Assembly (NCBI GenBank): GCA_051888775.1
Contig: JBJFCE010000082.1
Location: forward strand, 1-35,505
Direction: 5' to 3'
Source of the DNA: JBJFCE01 sp051888775
Lineage (GTDB): Bacteria > Bacillota > Clostridia > Lachnospirales > Lachnospiraceae
Length of the DNA stretch: 35,505 nt
Part shown: positions 8,593-16,929 of the stretch, piece after piece
How the letters are laid out: each line of letters begins with the position of its first letter
Position numbering within the stretch: the first letter of the stretch is position 1
The notes under the pieces: generated by a model
What the model was told of the DNA's origin: nothing
The model's input: the letters and a program-made list of their open reading frames with translations, nothing else
Database searches by the model: none
Translations under genes and position numbers: made by a program

Positions 8593-9306
8593 TTATTTGA
8601 GTGCCTTACAGCTTCCTGCCATATCCAAAAGTCCGGGAAGAATTTCCTCCTTCTGTCCGATCTTTGATACTCTTCCCCCTGCAATGACCACAATTTCATC
8701 CGCAATATCCAAAATTCTCTCCTGATGAGAAATAATAATGATATTGCCGTTTGTTTTTTCATACATACGTTCAAATACCCGAATCAGACTTTGAAAGCTC
8801 CACAGATCAATTCCTGCCTCCGGCTCATCAAATACGGATAACTTCGTTCCTCTCGCAATGATCATCGCGATTTCTATGCGCTTCAGCTCTCCTCCCGACA
8901 AACTGGCATTCACTTCTCGGTTTACATAATCTCTTGCACACAAGCCGACCTCCGATAAATAATGACATGCTTCTGTTGTGGAAAGCTCCTTACCGGCTGC
9001 AAGTGTAATCAGATCCTTTACCGTGAGTCCTTTAAAGCGAACCGGCTGCTGGAACGCATAGCTGATTCCGGCACGCGCCCGTTCCGTAACGGACAGTTTT
9101 GTAATATCTGTCCCGTCAAACAGGATCTCTCCTTCCGTCGGCTCGATAATTCCTGCAATCACCTTGGCAAGTGTCGACTTTCCTCCACCGTTTGGTCCTG
9201 TGATGGCAGTAAATCTTTTATCAAACACCAGATTGATATCATTCAGAATCTCTTTATTTCCCTGTACATCATCTACCTGATAAGATATATGTCTTAACTC
9301 CAGCAT
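8593..9306 (-). CDS. sufC: SufC Fe-S assembly ATPase
   Basis: This is the ABC-type soluble ATPase that drives the SufB scaffold. At 237 residues it has normal family length. Walker A is GPNGGGKST (37-45), the signature is LSGGELKR (136-143), Walker B is LSVFDEPE (156-163), and the switch His is H194. The DEPEAGID stretch is typical of SufC. AAGGAGGAG lies just before the ATG. It sits between the GH25-like membrane protein (34 bases upstream) and the short SufB. Confidence 0.95.
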   Translation of the reverse strand: MLELRHISYQVDDVQGNKEILNDINLVFDKRFTAITGPNGGGKSTLAKVIAGIIEPTEGEILFDGTDITKLSVTERARAGISYAFQQPVRFKGLTVKDLITLAAGKELSTTEACHYLSEVGLCARDYVNREVNASLSGGELKRIEIAMIIARGTKLSVFDEPEAGIDLWSFQSLIRVFERMYEKTNGNIIIISHQERILDIADEIVVIAGGRVSKIGQKEEILPGLLDMAGSCKALK

Positions 9307-9339
9307 ACTGCTCCTCCTTATGTACTTCCATTCTTCCCG

Positions 9340-10437
9340 TTACGGAGTCGATAAATCCCTCATCGCTATGATAAATTCCGCTGTAGACTCAATTCCTTCA
9401 ATATTTCCTCCGCCATCATAGCTCCACATGGAGTACCGATACGGATAATCAGGAGTATCTCCCGGCTGCATCAGCCAGATATCTTTTGTTTCCAGCTTTG
9501 TCAGATCAAATTTTAAGATCAGATATTCCTTATTGCCGCCAAGTACCGTTGTATATCCATTTTGCACCAGCAGTTCCATAAATGTCAGCGCATATTCGGT
9601 TCTCTGATCTTTATTCAGTAGATCCGTCCGCGCGCCTGCTCCGTCCGGCGTAGGACTATGGACGCAGGCAACCGGATAATGCAGCTCGTACTCGGTAAGA
9701 CTCTCGATCACATACTGCGCTTCCTCTGTCGCTTCCTCGTTGCTCTTTGCCTGACTCTCAAACCAGACACCGATCAAAAAACCGGCATCTGCTGCATTTT
9801 TCATATTCTGTGCAAACTGTGAATCCTGCTCCAATTCTCCGGTTTCGGCATTTCGCCCGCCAAGCCGTATCATGACAAACTCCACACCTGCATCTCTTAA
9901 CTTAATATAATCAATATAATTCTGTTCCTCACCGACCATGACTCCCATGAAAGAAACCTTTGTCCCATCCTCATAATATTTCATGATCGGAGTCTGATAT
10001 ACGAAATTCATATTCTGATAGTCATTGCGCTTGATTCGCGGACTGATCGTCACCCATTTGGTCGTTCCGTCCGCATAGGTAATCATTGTGTGGTTGCCAT
10101 CCGTTGTAATATCCTCTTCCGGCATTTGCGTCGGCTGAGGCGTATCCTCTAAAACGGCGATATAGTCCTCATCCCAGATATCCAGTTCATCTGAAGTTCT
10201 TCCGTCGGACATCCCCTGTTCGTCCGTATCAACGGAAGCCGATATATTCGGTGTTTCATTGGTTGTCTGACCGGAAGCGTTTTGGGATGTTCCCGGTTGC
10301 TTTCCTGCATTTTTTTTCGGTTCCCGATTGGAAAACAGCACAACAGCAAGAATGACAATCACTGCTACCGCCATGAGCATTGCCACTCGAACGATATACG
10401 CGCCTGTGCGTTCTTCATTATCTGTATCCCATCTCAT
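9340..10437 (-). CDS. Membrane-anchored GH25-like protein lacking catalytic acids
   Basis: A 365-residue type II membrane protein. One TM segment (about 14-35) is followed by a disordered Ser/Thr/Asp-rich linker to about 105. Residues about 160-362 fold-match the GH25 (Chalaropsis lysozyme) barrel: GVEFVMIRLGGR (184-195), a LIGVWFESQA block, then KFDLTKLETKDIWLMQ (309-324) and SMWSYDGGGNIEGI. The three expected acids appear lost. The usual GIDVS reads GVMVG (Met167), and the usual DWE strand end reads VHS (259-261). It is more likely a glycan-binding or scaffold protein than an active lysozyme. It is first in the run with sufC and sufB. GGAGG precedes the ATG. Confidence 0.75.
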   Translation of the reverse strand: MRWDTDNEERTGAYIVRVAMLMAVAVIVILAVVLFSNREPKKNAGKQPGTSQNASGQTTNETPNISASVDTDEQGMSDGRTSDELDIWDEDYIAVLEDTPQPTQMPEEDITTDGNHTMITYADGTTKWVTISPRIKRNDYQNMNFVYQTPIMKYYEDGTKVSFMGVMVGEEQNYIDYIKLRDAGVEFVMIRLGGRNAETGELEQDSQFAQNMKNAADAGFLIGVWFESQAKSNEEATEEAQYVIESLTEYELHYPVACVHSPTPDGAGARTDLLNKDQRTEYALTFMELLVQNGYTTVLGGNKEYLILKFDLTKLETKDIWLMQPGDTPDYPYRYSMWSYDGGGNIEGIESTAEFIIAMRDLSTP

Positions 10438-10469
10438 TACTGTTCCTCCGGTATCACCGATTGTTTTGT

Positions 10470-10497
10470 ATCATAAGTACGGTATCATACTTATCAA
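10470..10497 (-). promoter_or_regulatory. Putative promoter of the GH25-like/suf operon
   Basis: On the - strand, TTGATA (10497-10492) and TATGAT (10475-10470) have a 16-base spacer. The spacer region contains an inverted repeat (TAAGTA...TACTTA) and a duplicated ATGATAC. It lies 33 bases before the start codon of the GH25-like gene. Confidence 0.5.
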
Positions 10498-10515
10498 CTT
10501 TTTTCAACAGAACAC

Positions 10516-10543
10516 TTGTCTTATTCCTGTCATCTGCTATGAT
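10516..10543 (+). promoter_or_regulatory. Putative promoter of apbE
   Basis: TTGTCT (10516-10521) and TATGAT (10538-10543) have a 16-base spacer. An AAGGTGG ribosome binding site and ATG at 10572 follow. It is divergent from the GH25-like/suf promoter. Confidence 0.5.
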
Positions 10544-10571
10544 AAAAGCAAGATAAAAAGGTGGTTTTTAA

Positions 10572-11600
10572 ATGAATCTTTACAATAAAGCAATCCATAG
10601 AACGTTTAAAAAAATAGTTTCTATTCCGCTTCTTCTGTTCCTTTGTCTTGCATGTGTCGGATGTGCACAGTCACATACAGAAAAAACATCCCGGAGCGGA
10701 TTTTATTTTGATACAGTCATTACACTGACCATTTATGATCCCCCTGCGGACAGTGAAAACATTCTGGACAATGCTTTTTTGCTGTGCGAATCTTATGAAC
10801 AGAAATTCAGCAGAACACTTCAGGGCAGTGATATCAAGAATATCAACGATGCTGCCGGACACCCTGTAGCCGTTTCCGAAGATACGATCTTTCTGCTTGA
10901 AACCGCGCTTTATTATGCAGAGCTTTCAAACGGTCTGATCGATCCCACCATCGCACCGGTAAAAGATCTGTGGAATTTTAGTGCCGACAGCAATGCAACC
11001 GTTCCGCCCGATTCCGATGCACTTACGCAAGCATGCAGTCATATAGATTATCATCATGTCGTTTTGGACAAGGATACCAATACTGTGACACTGACCGATC
11101 CGGCCGCCGGACTGGACCTTGGTTTTATTGCCAAAGGCTATATTGCAGACAGGCTGAAAGAATATCTGCTCGCCCAGGGAATCAAGCATGCTATCATCGA
11201 TCTTGGGGGGAATATTCTATGCATCGGCAGTAAACCGGACGGTTCCGCCTACCGCGTCGGTATCCGCTATCCGTTCGGAAGTGCTTCCGATATGATTACC
11301 TCTTTATCGTGTTCGGACCAAAGTATCGTAACCTCCGGAATCTATGAACGCTATTTTTATTTGGATGACGTGATCTATCATCATATTCTGGATACCAAAA
11401 CCGGATATCCCGTGCGCAACAACCTGTTATCCGTCACCATTCTCTCACCATCTTCCGTTCAAGGGGATGCTCTCAGTACCTTATGCTATATCTATGGTCT
11501 CGAAGACGGGATGGCACTGGTGGAATCTCTGGAAGATGTAGAAGCCGTCTTTATTACAGATGATTATGAATTGCATTCTTCTTCAGGACTTGCTTTTTAA
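10572..11600 (+). CDS. apbE: FAD:protein FMN transferase (ApbE) lipoprotein
   Basis: ApbE hydrolyses FAD and attaches FMN through a phosphoester bond to Thr in S/T-G-A-T motifs of extracytoplasmic proteins. The 342 residues include a lipoprotein signal ending at Cys31 (LACVGC), so it acts outside the membrane. Family motifs are LDLGFIAKGYIAD, IIDLGGN, IVTSGIYERYF, HHILDTKTGYPV and the metal-binding QGDALSTLCYIYG. It converges on the rnf operon, whose RnfG (DAISGAT) and RnfD (DAVSGPT) are its expected substrates; this pairing is inferred from proximity and motif. Confidence 0.95.
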   Translation: MNLYNKAIHRTFKKIVSIPLLLFLCLACVGCAQSHTEKTSRSGFYFDTVITLTIYDPPADSENILDNAFLLCESYEQKFSRTLQGSDIKNINDAAGHPVAVSEDTIFLLETALYYAELSNGLIDPTIAPVKDLWNFSADSNATVPPDSDALTQACSHIDYHHVVLDKDTNTVTLTDPAAGLDLGFIAKGYIADRLKEYLLAQGIKHAIIDLGGNILCIGSKPDGSAYRVGIRYPFGSASDMITSLSCSDQSIVTSGIYERYFYLDDVIYHHILDTKTGYPVRNNLLSVTILSPSSVQGDALSTLCYIYGLEDGMALVESLEDVEAVFITDDYELHSSSGLAF

Positions 11601-11630
11601 AAAAGAGACGGCAGAATCTTCCGCCGTCTC
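11594..11630 (-). terminator. Terminator of the rnf operon
   Basis: The stem GAGACGGC (11605-11612) with GCCGTCTC (11623-11630) is followed on the - strand by a TCTTTTTT tract. It lies 13 bases past the rnfB stop and overlaps the last codon and stop of apbE. The + strand side lacks a T-tract, so it is mainly an rnf terminator. Confidence 0.8.
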
Positions 11631-11642
11631 CCGTGATTACAA

Positions 11643-12428
11643 TTACAAAATAACCTTCTTCGGACACTTCTCCTTGCAGATACCGCATCCGGTACATTTT
11701 TCCTGATCGATCCATGCATGATTCTCTTCCAGTACGATTGCATCAGCCGGACAATTCCGCTTACAGATACCACATCCGATACAGCCGGTCTGACAGGTTT
11801 TCATTGTAACAGGCCCTTTATTTTTGGAACTGCATGCTACCACACTCTTAGCCTCATACGGAATCAGTTCAATCAAATGTTTGGGACAGGCAGCTACACA
11901 TTTACCGCATGCCTTACATTTTTCTTTGTCTACGACCGCAACACCGTTTTCCAGATGGAGCGCATCAAACGGACAGGCTGCCACACAGGTACCGTAACCG
12001 AGACATCCGTAATTACAGGACTTTGGCCCGCCGTTTGGTACAAAAGCTAACATTCTGCAATCTTCCACGCCATGATACTCATAGTCGACTGCAGTCTTGT
12101 CACAGGTACCGATACATTTCACAAATGCCGTCATCCGTTTTGACTCTCCGGCTTCCACTCCCATGATCTCAGCAATCACCTTTCCGACAGGCTCTCCGCC
12201 GACCGGACAGGCATTGACAGGGGCTTCGCCCTTTGCGATTGCCGTTGCCAGACCGGAGCATCCCGGATAGCCGCATCCGCCACAGTTATTGCCGGGCAAA
12301 GCTGACAGCACGGCTTCTTCTTTTTCATCCACTTCTACCTTAAACTTAATTCCGGCTATTCCCAAAAACAGACCGATAAATAATCCGATTCCACCTACAA
12401 GGACGGCTGCTGTTATAATTCCACTCAT
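11643..12428 (-). CDS. rnfB: Rnf complex subunit B (ferredoxin-type)
   Basis: RnfB takes electrons from reduced ferredoxin at the cytoplasmic face of the Rnf ion pump. This 261-residue protein has one N-terminal TM helix (about 3-25). The [4Fe-4S] domain follows (NNCGGCGYPGC, then NACPVGG). A further Cys cluster (SCNYGCLGYGTCVAACP) and three ferredoxin-like motifs follow (CKACGKCVAACP, CIGCGICKRNCP, CTGCGICKEKCP). It is the last gene of the operon, 16 bases after rnfA, and ends before a clear terminator. Confidence 0.97.
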   Translation of the reverse strand: MSGIITAAVLVGGIGLFIGLFLGIAGIKFKVEVDEKEEAVLSALPGNNCGGCGYPGCSGLATAIAKGEAPVNACPVGGEPVGKVIAEIMGVEAGESKRMTAFVKCIGTCDKTAVDYEYHGVEDCRMLAFVPNGGPKSCNYGCLGYGTCVAACPFDALHLENGVAVVDKEKCKACGKCVAACPKHLIELIPYEAKSVVACSSKNKGPVTMKTCQTGCIGCGICKRNCPADAIVLEENHAWIDQEKCTGCGICKEKCPKKVIL

Positions 12429-12444
12429 ACTTTACACCTCCACC

Positions 12445-13020
12445 CTATAGCAAACCGGAGAATCCGCAAAACGCAATCGCCATCAGACCTGCCGCAATCA
12501 TCGTGATCGGCATTCCCTTAAAGGATTCCGGAACATCATTATATTCTATCTTTTCACGAATACCCGCCAATATCACAATTGCAATGGTAAATCCTGCTGC
12601 TGTTGCAAAACCGTTCACAACACTTGTCAGAATGGAATAAGACTTCTGCACATTCGTTAACGCCACACCCAGAACCGCACAGTTGGTCGTGATCAGCGGA
12701 AGATATACACCCAGTGCCTGATACAACGGCGGCATGAATTTTTTCAAAAACATCTCTACAAACTGTACTAACGCCGCAATCACCAGAATAAATACAATCG
12801 TTTCCAGATATGCCAGTCCGTTCGGTTCCAATACAAACTGATAAATCACTGCCGCAACCGCAGATGCAAGTGTGATGACAAAAACGACTGCCGCACCCAT
12901 TCCGGCAGCGGTCTTTACTTTCTTGGAAACCCCAAGGAACGGACACAGTCCCAAGAACTGACTCAATACAACATTATTGACAAGTGCGGATCCTACCGCA
13001 ATGATCAGTAATTCACGCAT
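12445..13020 (-). CDS. rnfA: Rnf complex subunit A
   Basis: An integral membrane subunit of the Rnf pump, 191 residues with six predicted helices. It begins MRELLIIAVGSALVNNVVLSQ and has the family GLCPFLGVSKK and TTNCAVLGVAL motifs; the paired Cys are expected to hold the intramembrane Fe-S cluster shared with RnfE. The frame stays open to 13212, but the start at 13020 is chosen because AAGGAGG lies upstream and family homology begins there. It overlaps the end of rnfE by 8 bases. Confidence 0.96.
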   Translation of the reverse strand: MRELLIIAVGSALVNNVVLSQFLGLCPFLGVSKKVKTAAGMGAAVVFVITLASAVAAVIYQFVLEPNGLAYLETIVFILVIAALVQFVEMFLKKFMPPLYQALGVYLPLITTNCAVLGVALTNVQKSYSILTSVVNGFATAAGFTIAIVILAGIREKIEYNDVPESFKGMPITMIAAGLMAIAFCGFSGLL

Positions 13021-13852
13021 TCTCCTGTTCCTCCTTCTCATCTGCTGCATTTTCTGACGGACCGTCTTCGTTATCACTCGGACGCTTATCGGAATCATTC
13101 GGATCATAGAACCGATGTCCGCATCCCATATCTCCACAGTGTGCGCAGTCAGAATTGCAGGACAGCTCTTTTTCTTCTTTTGAAGAAACCTTTTTGCCCT
13201 TCTTGGCCGCATTTCGTTTGATACGGTTCATCAATGCTATAATACATGCCAACACAAAGAATGCACCGGGTGCCATGACAAAAATACTGATATTCACATA
13301 TTCTGCTAACATCATGGCAAGCGGCTTTAAGGCATCCACCTGATAAAACACATTATCCGGTCCAAGCAACTGCACTCCAAAGACCTGACCGGCACCAAGA
13401 AGCTCTCGACATGCACCGATCATCGTCAGTGCCACCGTAAAACCAAGTCCCATACCAAGACCGTCAAATAAGGACGGAATAACCGGATGACTGTAAGCAT
13501 AGCTTTCCGCACGTCCCAGAATAATACAATTTACCACAATCAGCGGTATATAGATTCCAAGGCTGTCATAGACAGACGGAACATATCCCTGCAGCAGTAA
13601 CTGTACAATCGTTACAAAAGATGCAATGATGACGATAAACGCAGGAATACGCACCCGGTTCGGAATGATTTTTCGCAAAAGAGAAATAAATACATTACTT
13701 AATACCAATACAACGGTTGTAGATAATCCCATACCTGCACCGTTCATCGCCGATGTTGTAACTGCCAGAGTCGGACACATGCCAAGGGTCAGCACCAACG
13801 TCGGATTTTCCTTGATTAATCCGTTATAAAGACGTTCCCATGCTTTATTCAT
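13013..13852 (-). CDS. rnfE: Rnf complex subunit E with Cys-rich C-terminal tail
   Basis: An integral membrane subunit homologous to RnfA, with MCPTLAVTTSAMNG and VNCIILGRAESYA carrying the conserved cluster Cys. ATG at 13852 is preferred over GTG at 13861 because GGGAGG sits 8 bases before the ATG; this gives 279 residues. The membrane domain ends near 210. About 69 further residues are hydrophilic: a Lys-rich stretch, then four Cys (232, 236, 239, 244) with two His in a CNSDCAHCGDMGCGH block, then a strongly acidic end. Such a metal-binding-like tail is not part of classical RnfE. It overlaps rnfG and rnfA by 8 bases each. Confidence 0.94.
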   Translation of the reverse strand: MNKAWERLYNGLIKENPTLVLTLGMCPTLAVTTSAMNGAGMGLSTTVVLVLSNVFISLLRKIIPNRVRIPAFIVIIASFVTIVQLLLQGYVPSVYDSLGIYIPLIVVNCIILGRAESYAYSHPVIPSLFDGLGMGLGFTVALTMIGACRELLGAGQVFGVQLLGPDNVFYQVDALKPLAMMLAEYVNISIFVMAPGAFFVLACIIALMNRIKRNAAKKGKKVSSKEEKELSCNSDCAHCGDMGCGHRFYDPNDSDKRPSDNEDGPSENAADEKEEQENA

Positions 13853-14501
13853 AGAGGACACCTCCCTTTGCGGAATCAGATATCACACCGTTTTGTGCCA
13901 TCCGGTACTGACAATAAATCACACCTGCATTGATACCGTCCGTCAATGCATTTGACGTAATGGTCGCACCGCTGATCGCATCAATCTCAGACGGATAGGT
14001 TGCCCCTGTTTTTGTCACGGTAAATCTGCTGTCCGTTGCTTTTCCTGTAAACTGCGGCGCAAGTTCATCGGGTGCCTTCATACCAAGTCCGGCCGTTTCG
14101 GAAATATCCGTAATGGATACTCCGTTGATCGTTCCGTCCAGACGGATTCCCATGGAAAATGTAATATCACCGCCATAGCCCGCATGTGTCGTAACCGTGA
14201 CGACATAGCCGAGCAGTTCTCCGTTTCCATCCAGTGCAGATGCGATCATTGTGATTTCTTCTTCACTGTAATCCGCATTGTCTGCCTGATCCAAGACCGC
14301 ACGTGCCTCCTGTGCATCAAAGCTTTCTTCATCCTCAAACGATGCCGCATCCGAAAATACCGTACGGTATGCATTTGCTTTTTTCTTTTCCTGCTGTACT
14401 GCAATCGGATCCTTGGTCACAAGATAAACCGCACCAAGTGCCAGCCCTGCAATTAAAGTAATGACAAACAGGATCAGAGTATCCTTCAACATTTGTTTCA
14501 T
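13845..14501 (-). CDS. rnfG: Rnf complex subunit G (covalent FMN)
   Basis: A 218-residue subunit with one N-terminal TM helix (about 9-28) and an extracytoplasmic FMN-binding domain. The flavinylation site is DAISGAT (174-180), with Thr180 the expected FMN-bearing residue. GLGMKAPDELAPQF is the usual RnfG core motif. A second TGAT (165-168) is close by but lacks the upstream Asp context. Its start overlaps rnfD by 4 bases. Flavinylation would need the ApbE encoded next to the operon. Confidence 0.96.
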   Translation of the reverse strand: MKQMLKDTLILFVITLIAGLALGAVYLVTKDPIAVQQEKKKANAYRTVFSDAASFEDEESFDAQEARAVLDQADNADYSEEEITMIASALDGNGELLGYVVTVTTHAGYGGDITFSMGIRLDGTINGVSITDISETAGLGMKAPDELAPQFTGKATDSRFTVTKTGATYPSEIDAISGATITSNALTDGINAGVIYCQYRMAQNGVISDSAKGGVLYE

Positions 14502-15436
14502 GAATGCTCCCCTCCTTTTCCAAAAGGCTTCGGCATCGTGATCTTTTCAATTAACGGCACTAACAGGTTGCCAAGAATGATCGCATAAGATACCCCTTCG
14601 GCGGAAGCGCCGTACAGACGGAAAATTCCCGTCATGATACCCAGAAAAATACCGTATAGATACTGCCCCTTCTTTGTAATAGGTCTTGTCACATAATCCG
14701 TTGCCATAAAGAATGCACCGAGGATCAGTCCGCCTCCCGCAATCTGGGCCGAAAGATATGCAGTATCCAGATGTTTCTCTCCAAAGATCACTAAAAATAC
14801 AACAAAGGAAATAATATAAGATCCCGGTATTCTAAGATCGATCACACCCATAATGATCAGGAAACATGCACCGATCACAAGCGCGATCATGGAAGTCTCT
14901 CCGATCGTACCCTGGGTATTACCGATAATCATATCCAAAACCGTATTGTCCGTCAGACCACCGGATTTTAACTGTGCAAGCGGTGTCGGACCGGAAACCG
15001 CATCATAAGCAAAATTTGTCATCTGCGAAGTAAATGCGATCAACAAAAAGCATCTGGCTGCCAGTGCCGGATTCATAAAGTTCTGTCCCAGACCGCCAAA
15101 TAACATCTTTACTACAATAATTGCAAACATACCGCCGATGATCCCGATCCACCAAGGTGCTGATACCGGCAGGTTCATTGCAAGCAACAGGCCGGTTACC
15201 ACTGCCGAAAAATCAATGATCGTGATCGGCTTTCTCATCATGATCTCATAAAGCAGCTCGGATAAAACACAGGTTGCTACCGTAATGCCGATATGCATCA
15301 GTGCCCGGAACCCGAAATGATAAACACCGAATCCCGCCGCAGGAAGCAGGGCAATGACAACGCATAACATGATATTGCTTGTCGTTGCCTTGGAACGAAC
15401 ATGCGGATTTGATGATACTTTCATTAAATCACTCAT
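14498..15436 (-). CDS. rnfD: Rnf complex subunit D (covalent FMN)
   Basis: An integral membrane subunit of 312 residues with about 8-9 helices (NqrB/RnfD family). The flavinylation motif DAVSGPTPL (145-153) places FMN on Thr151. GGLGQNFMNPALAARCF is a family hallmark. AGGAGG precedes the ATG, and it lies 12 bases after rnfC. Confidence 0.96.
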   Translation of the reverse strand: MSDLMKVSSNPHVRSKATTSNIMLCVVIALLPAAGFGVYHFGFRALMHIGITVATCVLSELLYEIMMRKPITIIDFSAVVTGLLLAMNLPVSAPWWIGIIGGMFAIIVVKMLFGGLGQNFMNPALAARCFLLIAFTSQMTNFAYDAVSGPTPLAQLKSGGLTDNTVLDMIIGNTQGTIGETSMIALVIGACFLIIMGVIDLRIPGSYIISFVVFLVIFGEKHLDTAYLSAQIAGGGLILGAFFMATDYVTRPITKKGQYLYGIFLGIMTGIFRLYGASAEGVSYAIILGNLLVPLIEKITMPKPFGKGGEHS

Positions 15437-15448
15437 TCCCCTACCCTC

Positions 15449-16768
15449 CTACTTTTTCTTTTTATTGGCAAGCACAATGCTGCGCATGGATTTGATTGAT
15501 TGTGTCAAAGATCGTTTTGCCGGACATACATAACTGCAACAGCCGCAGGCACAGCATTCCATTCCGTTGTGCTTTAAAAAAGCTTCTTCATCTCCGCGAA
15601 GCGCATCATCCGCAAGACGACTCGGAACGACACGCCCCGGACATACCTCAACACATCTGCCGCAGTTGATACATGCAGTCGGCTCCCACCGGGATACGTC
15701 ATCCTTTGTCATACATAACAGCGCAGATGCCGTTTTCGTCGTCGGTACATCCAGATCAAAAATACCGAATCCCATCATCGGACCGCCGGAAATGATCTTC
15801 ACCGGCTCTTTTTTAAATCCGCCGGCTTCTTCTACCAGTTCATGGTAATTGGTTCCGATCCGGACGATAAAGTTTCTCGGATCGGCAATCGCATCACCGG
15901 TTACGGTAACAATACGGTTCATCAGCGGCTTTCCTTCCACTACCGCGTGATAGATCGCAACCACGGTATCCACGTTGTCCACGATGCAGCCTGCATCGGA
16001 AGGAAGCTTGCCGGAATCGATTGCCCTATGGGTCGATGCATAGATTAACTGGCGCTCCGCACCCTGAGGGTACTTTGTCTTTAAACCTTTTACCGTAATA
16101 CGCGGATCATTCATTGTCAGACGTTTTAACTTGGCGATACAATCCGGCTTGTTATCTTCTACCGCCAAAATTCCCTTGGCATTGTCAAACAGTCTGAGCA
16201 TGACTCTCAGACCACCGATCAGTTTTTCCGGTTCTTCGAGCATCCTGCGGTAATCGGAAGTCAGATACGGCTCACACTCTGCGCAGTTTGCTATTACATA
16301 TTCTATTTTCTCAGGCTCCTTGGGAGACAGCTTCACATGGGTAGGAAATCCCGCACCACCCATACCGACAACTCCCGCCTCTCTGATCAGAGCAATGATC
16401 TCTTCGTTGCTCAGCTCCTCAAGCGGTGCCGGCTTCTGATACTGAATCTCATCATATTGGCCATCATTTTCTATAATAATACTGTTAATACTGTCTCCGG
16501 TCACTACCCGTCTTGGTTCGATCGCCTTGACCGTACCGGAAACCGTTGCATAGATCGGAGCAGACACAAAGCCTGCCGCCTCTGCAATCTTTTGGCCTGT
16601 CAGAACATGATCTCCCTTTTGTACGACCGGAACCGCCGGAGCGCCGATATGCTGGCTCAGAGGATAGACCAGATCGCCCTTCGGAAGCACCGCTTTGATC
16701 GGCTTATCCTTGGACAGGTCTTTTCCGTCATATGGATGTATGCCACCATGGAAGGTTAATTTTCCCAT
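15449..16768 (-). CDS. rnfC: Rnf complex subunit C (NADH-side)
   Basis: RnfC is the peripheral subunit that binds FMN and NAD(H) and holds two [4Fe-4S] clusters. This copy has 439 residues. It has an N-terminal barrel-sandwich segment, GMGGAGFPTHVKL and a Glu/Cys-rich NAD/FMN site (NCAECEPYLTSDYR). Two ferredoxin motifs follow near the C-terminus (CINCGRCVEVCP and CCACGCCSYVCP). It is shorter than proteobacterial RnfC because it lacks the long Ala/Lys-rich tail, as is usual in Clostridia. It is first in rnfCDGEAB; AGAAGG lies before the ATG. No promoter is assigned confidently upstream. Confidence 0.97.
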   Translation of the reverse strand: MGKLTFHGGIHPYDGKDLSKDKPIKAVLPKGDLVYPLSQHIGAPAVPVVQKGDHVLTGQKIAEAAGFVSAPIYATVSGTVKAIEPRRVVTGDSINSIIIENDGQYDEIQYQKPAPLEELSNEEIIALIREAGVVGMGGAGFPTHVKLSPKEPEKIEYVIANCAECEPYLTSDYRRMLEEPEKLIGGLRVMLRLFDNAKGILAVEDNKPDCIAKLKRLTMNDPRITVKGLKTKYPQGAERQLIYASTHRAIDSGKLPSDAGCIVDNVDTVVAIYHAVVEGKPLMNRIVTVTGDAIADPRNFIVRIGTNYHELVEEAGGFKKEPVKIISGGPMMGFGIFDLDVPTTKTASALLCMTKDDVSRWEPTACINCGRCVEVCPGRVVPSRLADDALRGDEEAFLKHNGMECCACGCCSYVCPAKRSLTQSIKSMRSIVLANKKKK

Positions 16769-16929
16769 TTTGCGCCTTCTTTCTGTTTCATTTTTTGATT
16801 ACTGCTTTTTAACCCTTATTTTTAATATACTATTTTTTCGGACAAAATACTACAGTAAAATCGAATTTTATGATATGATTGGGTCGTGGGTTGCAATATT
16901 TTGTCAATATGATACGAGAGGAATCCGAT

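Noticed and set aside
13021..13212. Longer N-terminus for RnfA
   Set aside because: The extra 64 residues are basic, overlap rnfE, and lack a ribosome binding site; family homology and AAGGAGG support the start at 13020.
16879..16929. Longer N-terminus for the YprB-like protein
   Set aside because: No ribosome binding site precedes the upstream ATG, while AGAGGA precedes the ATG at 16930.
16769..16929. Promoters for rnfC and the YprB-like gene
   Set aside because: The region is A/T rich with several TATA-like hexamers, but no -35/-10 pair of good spacing stands out.
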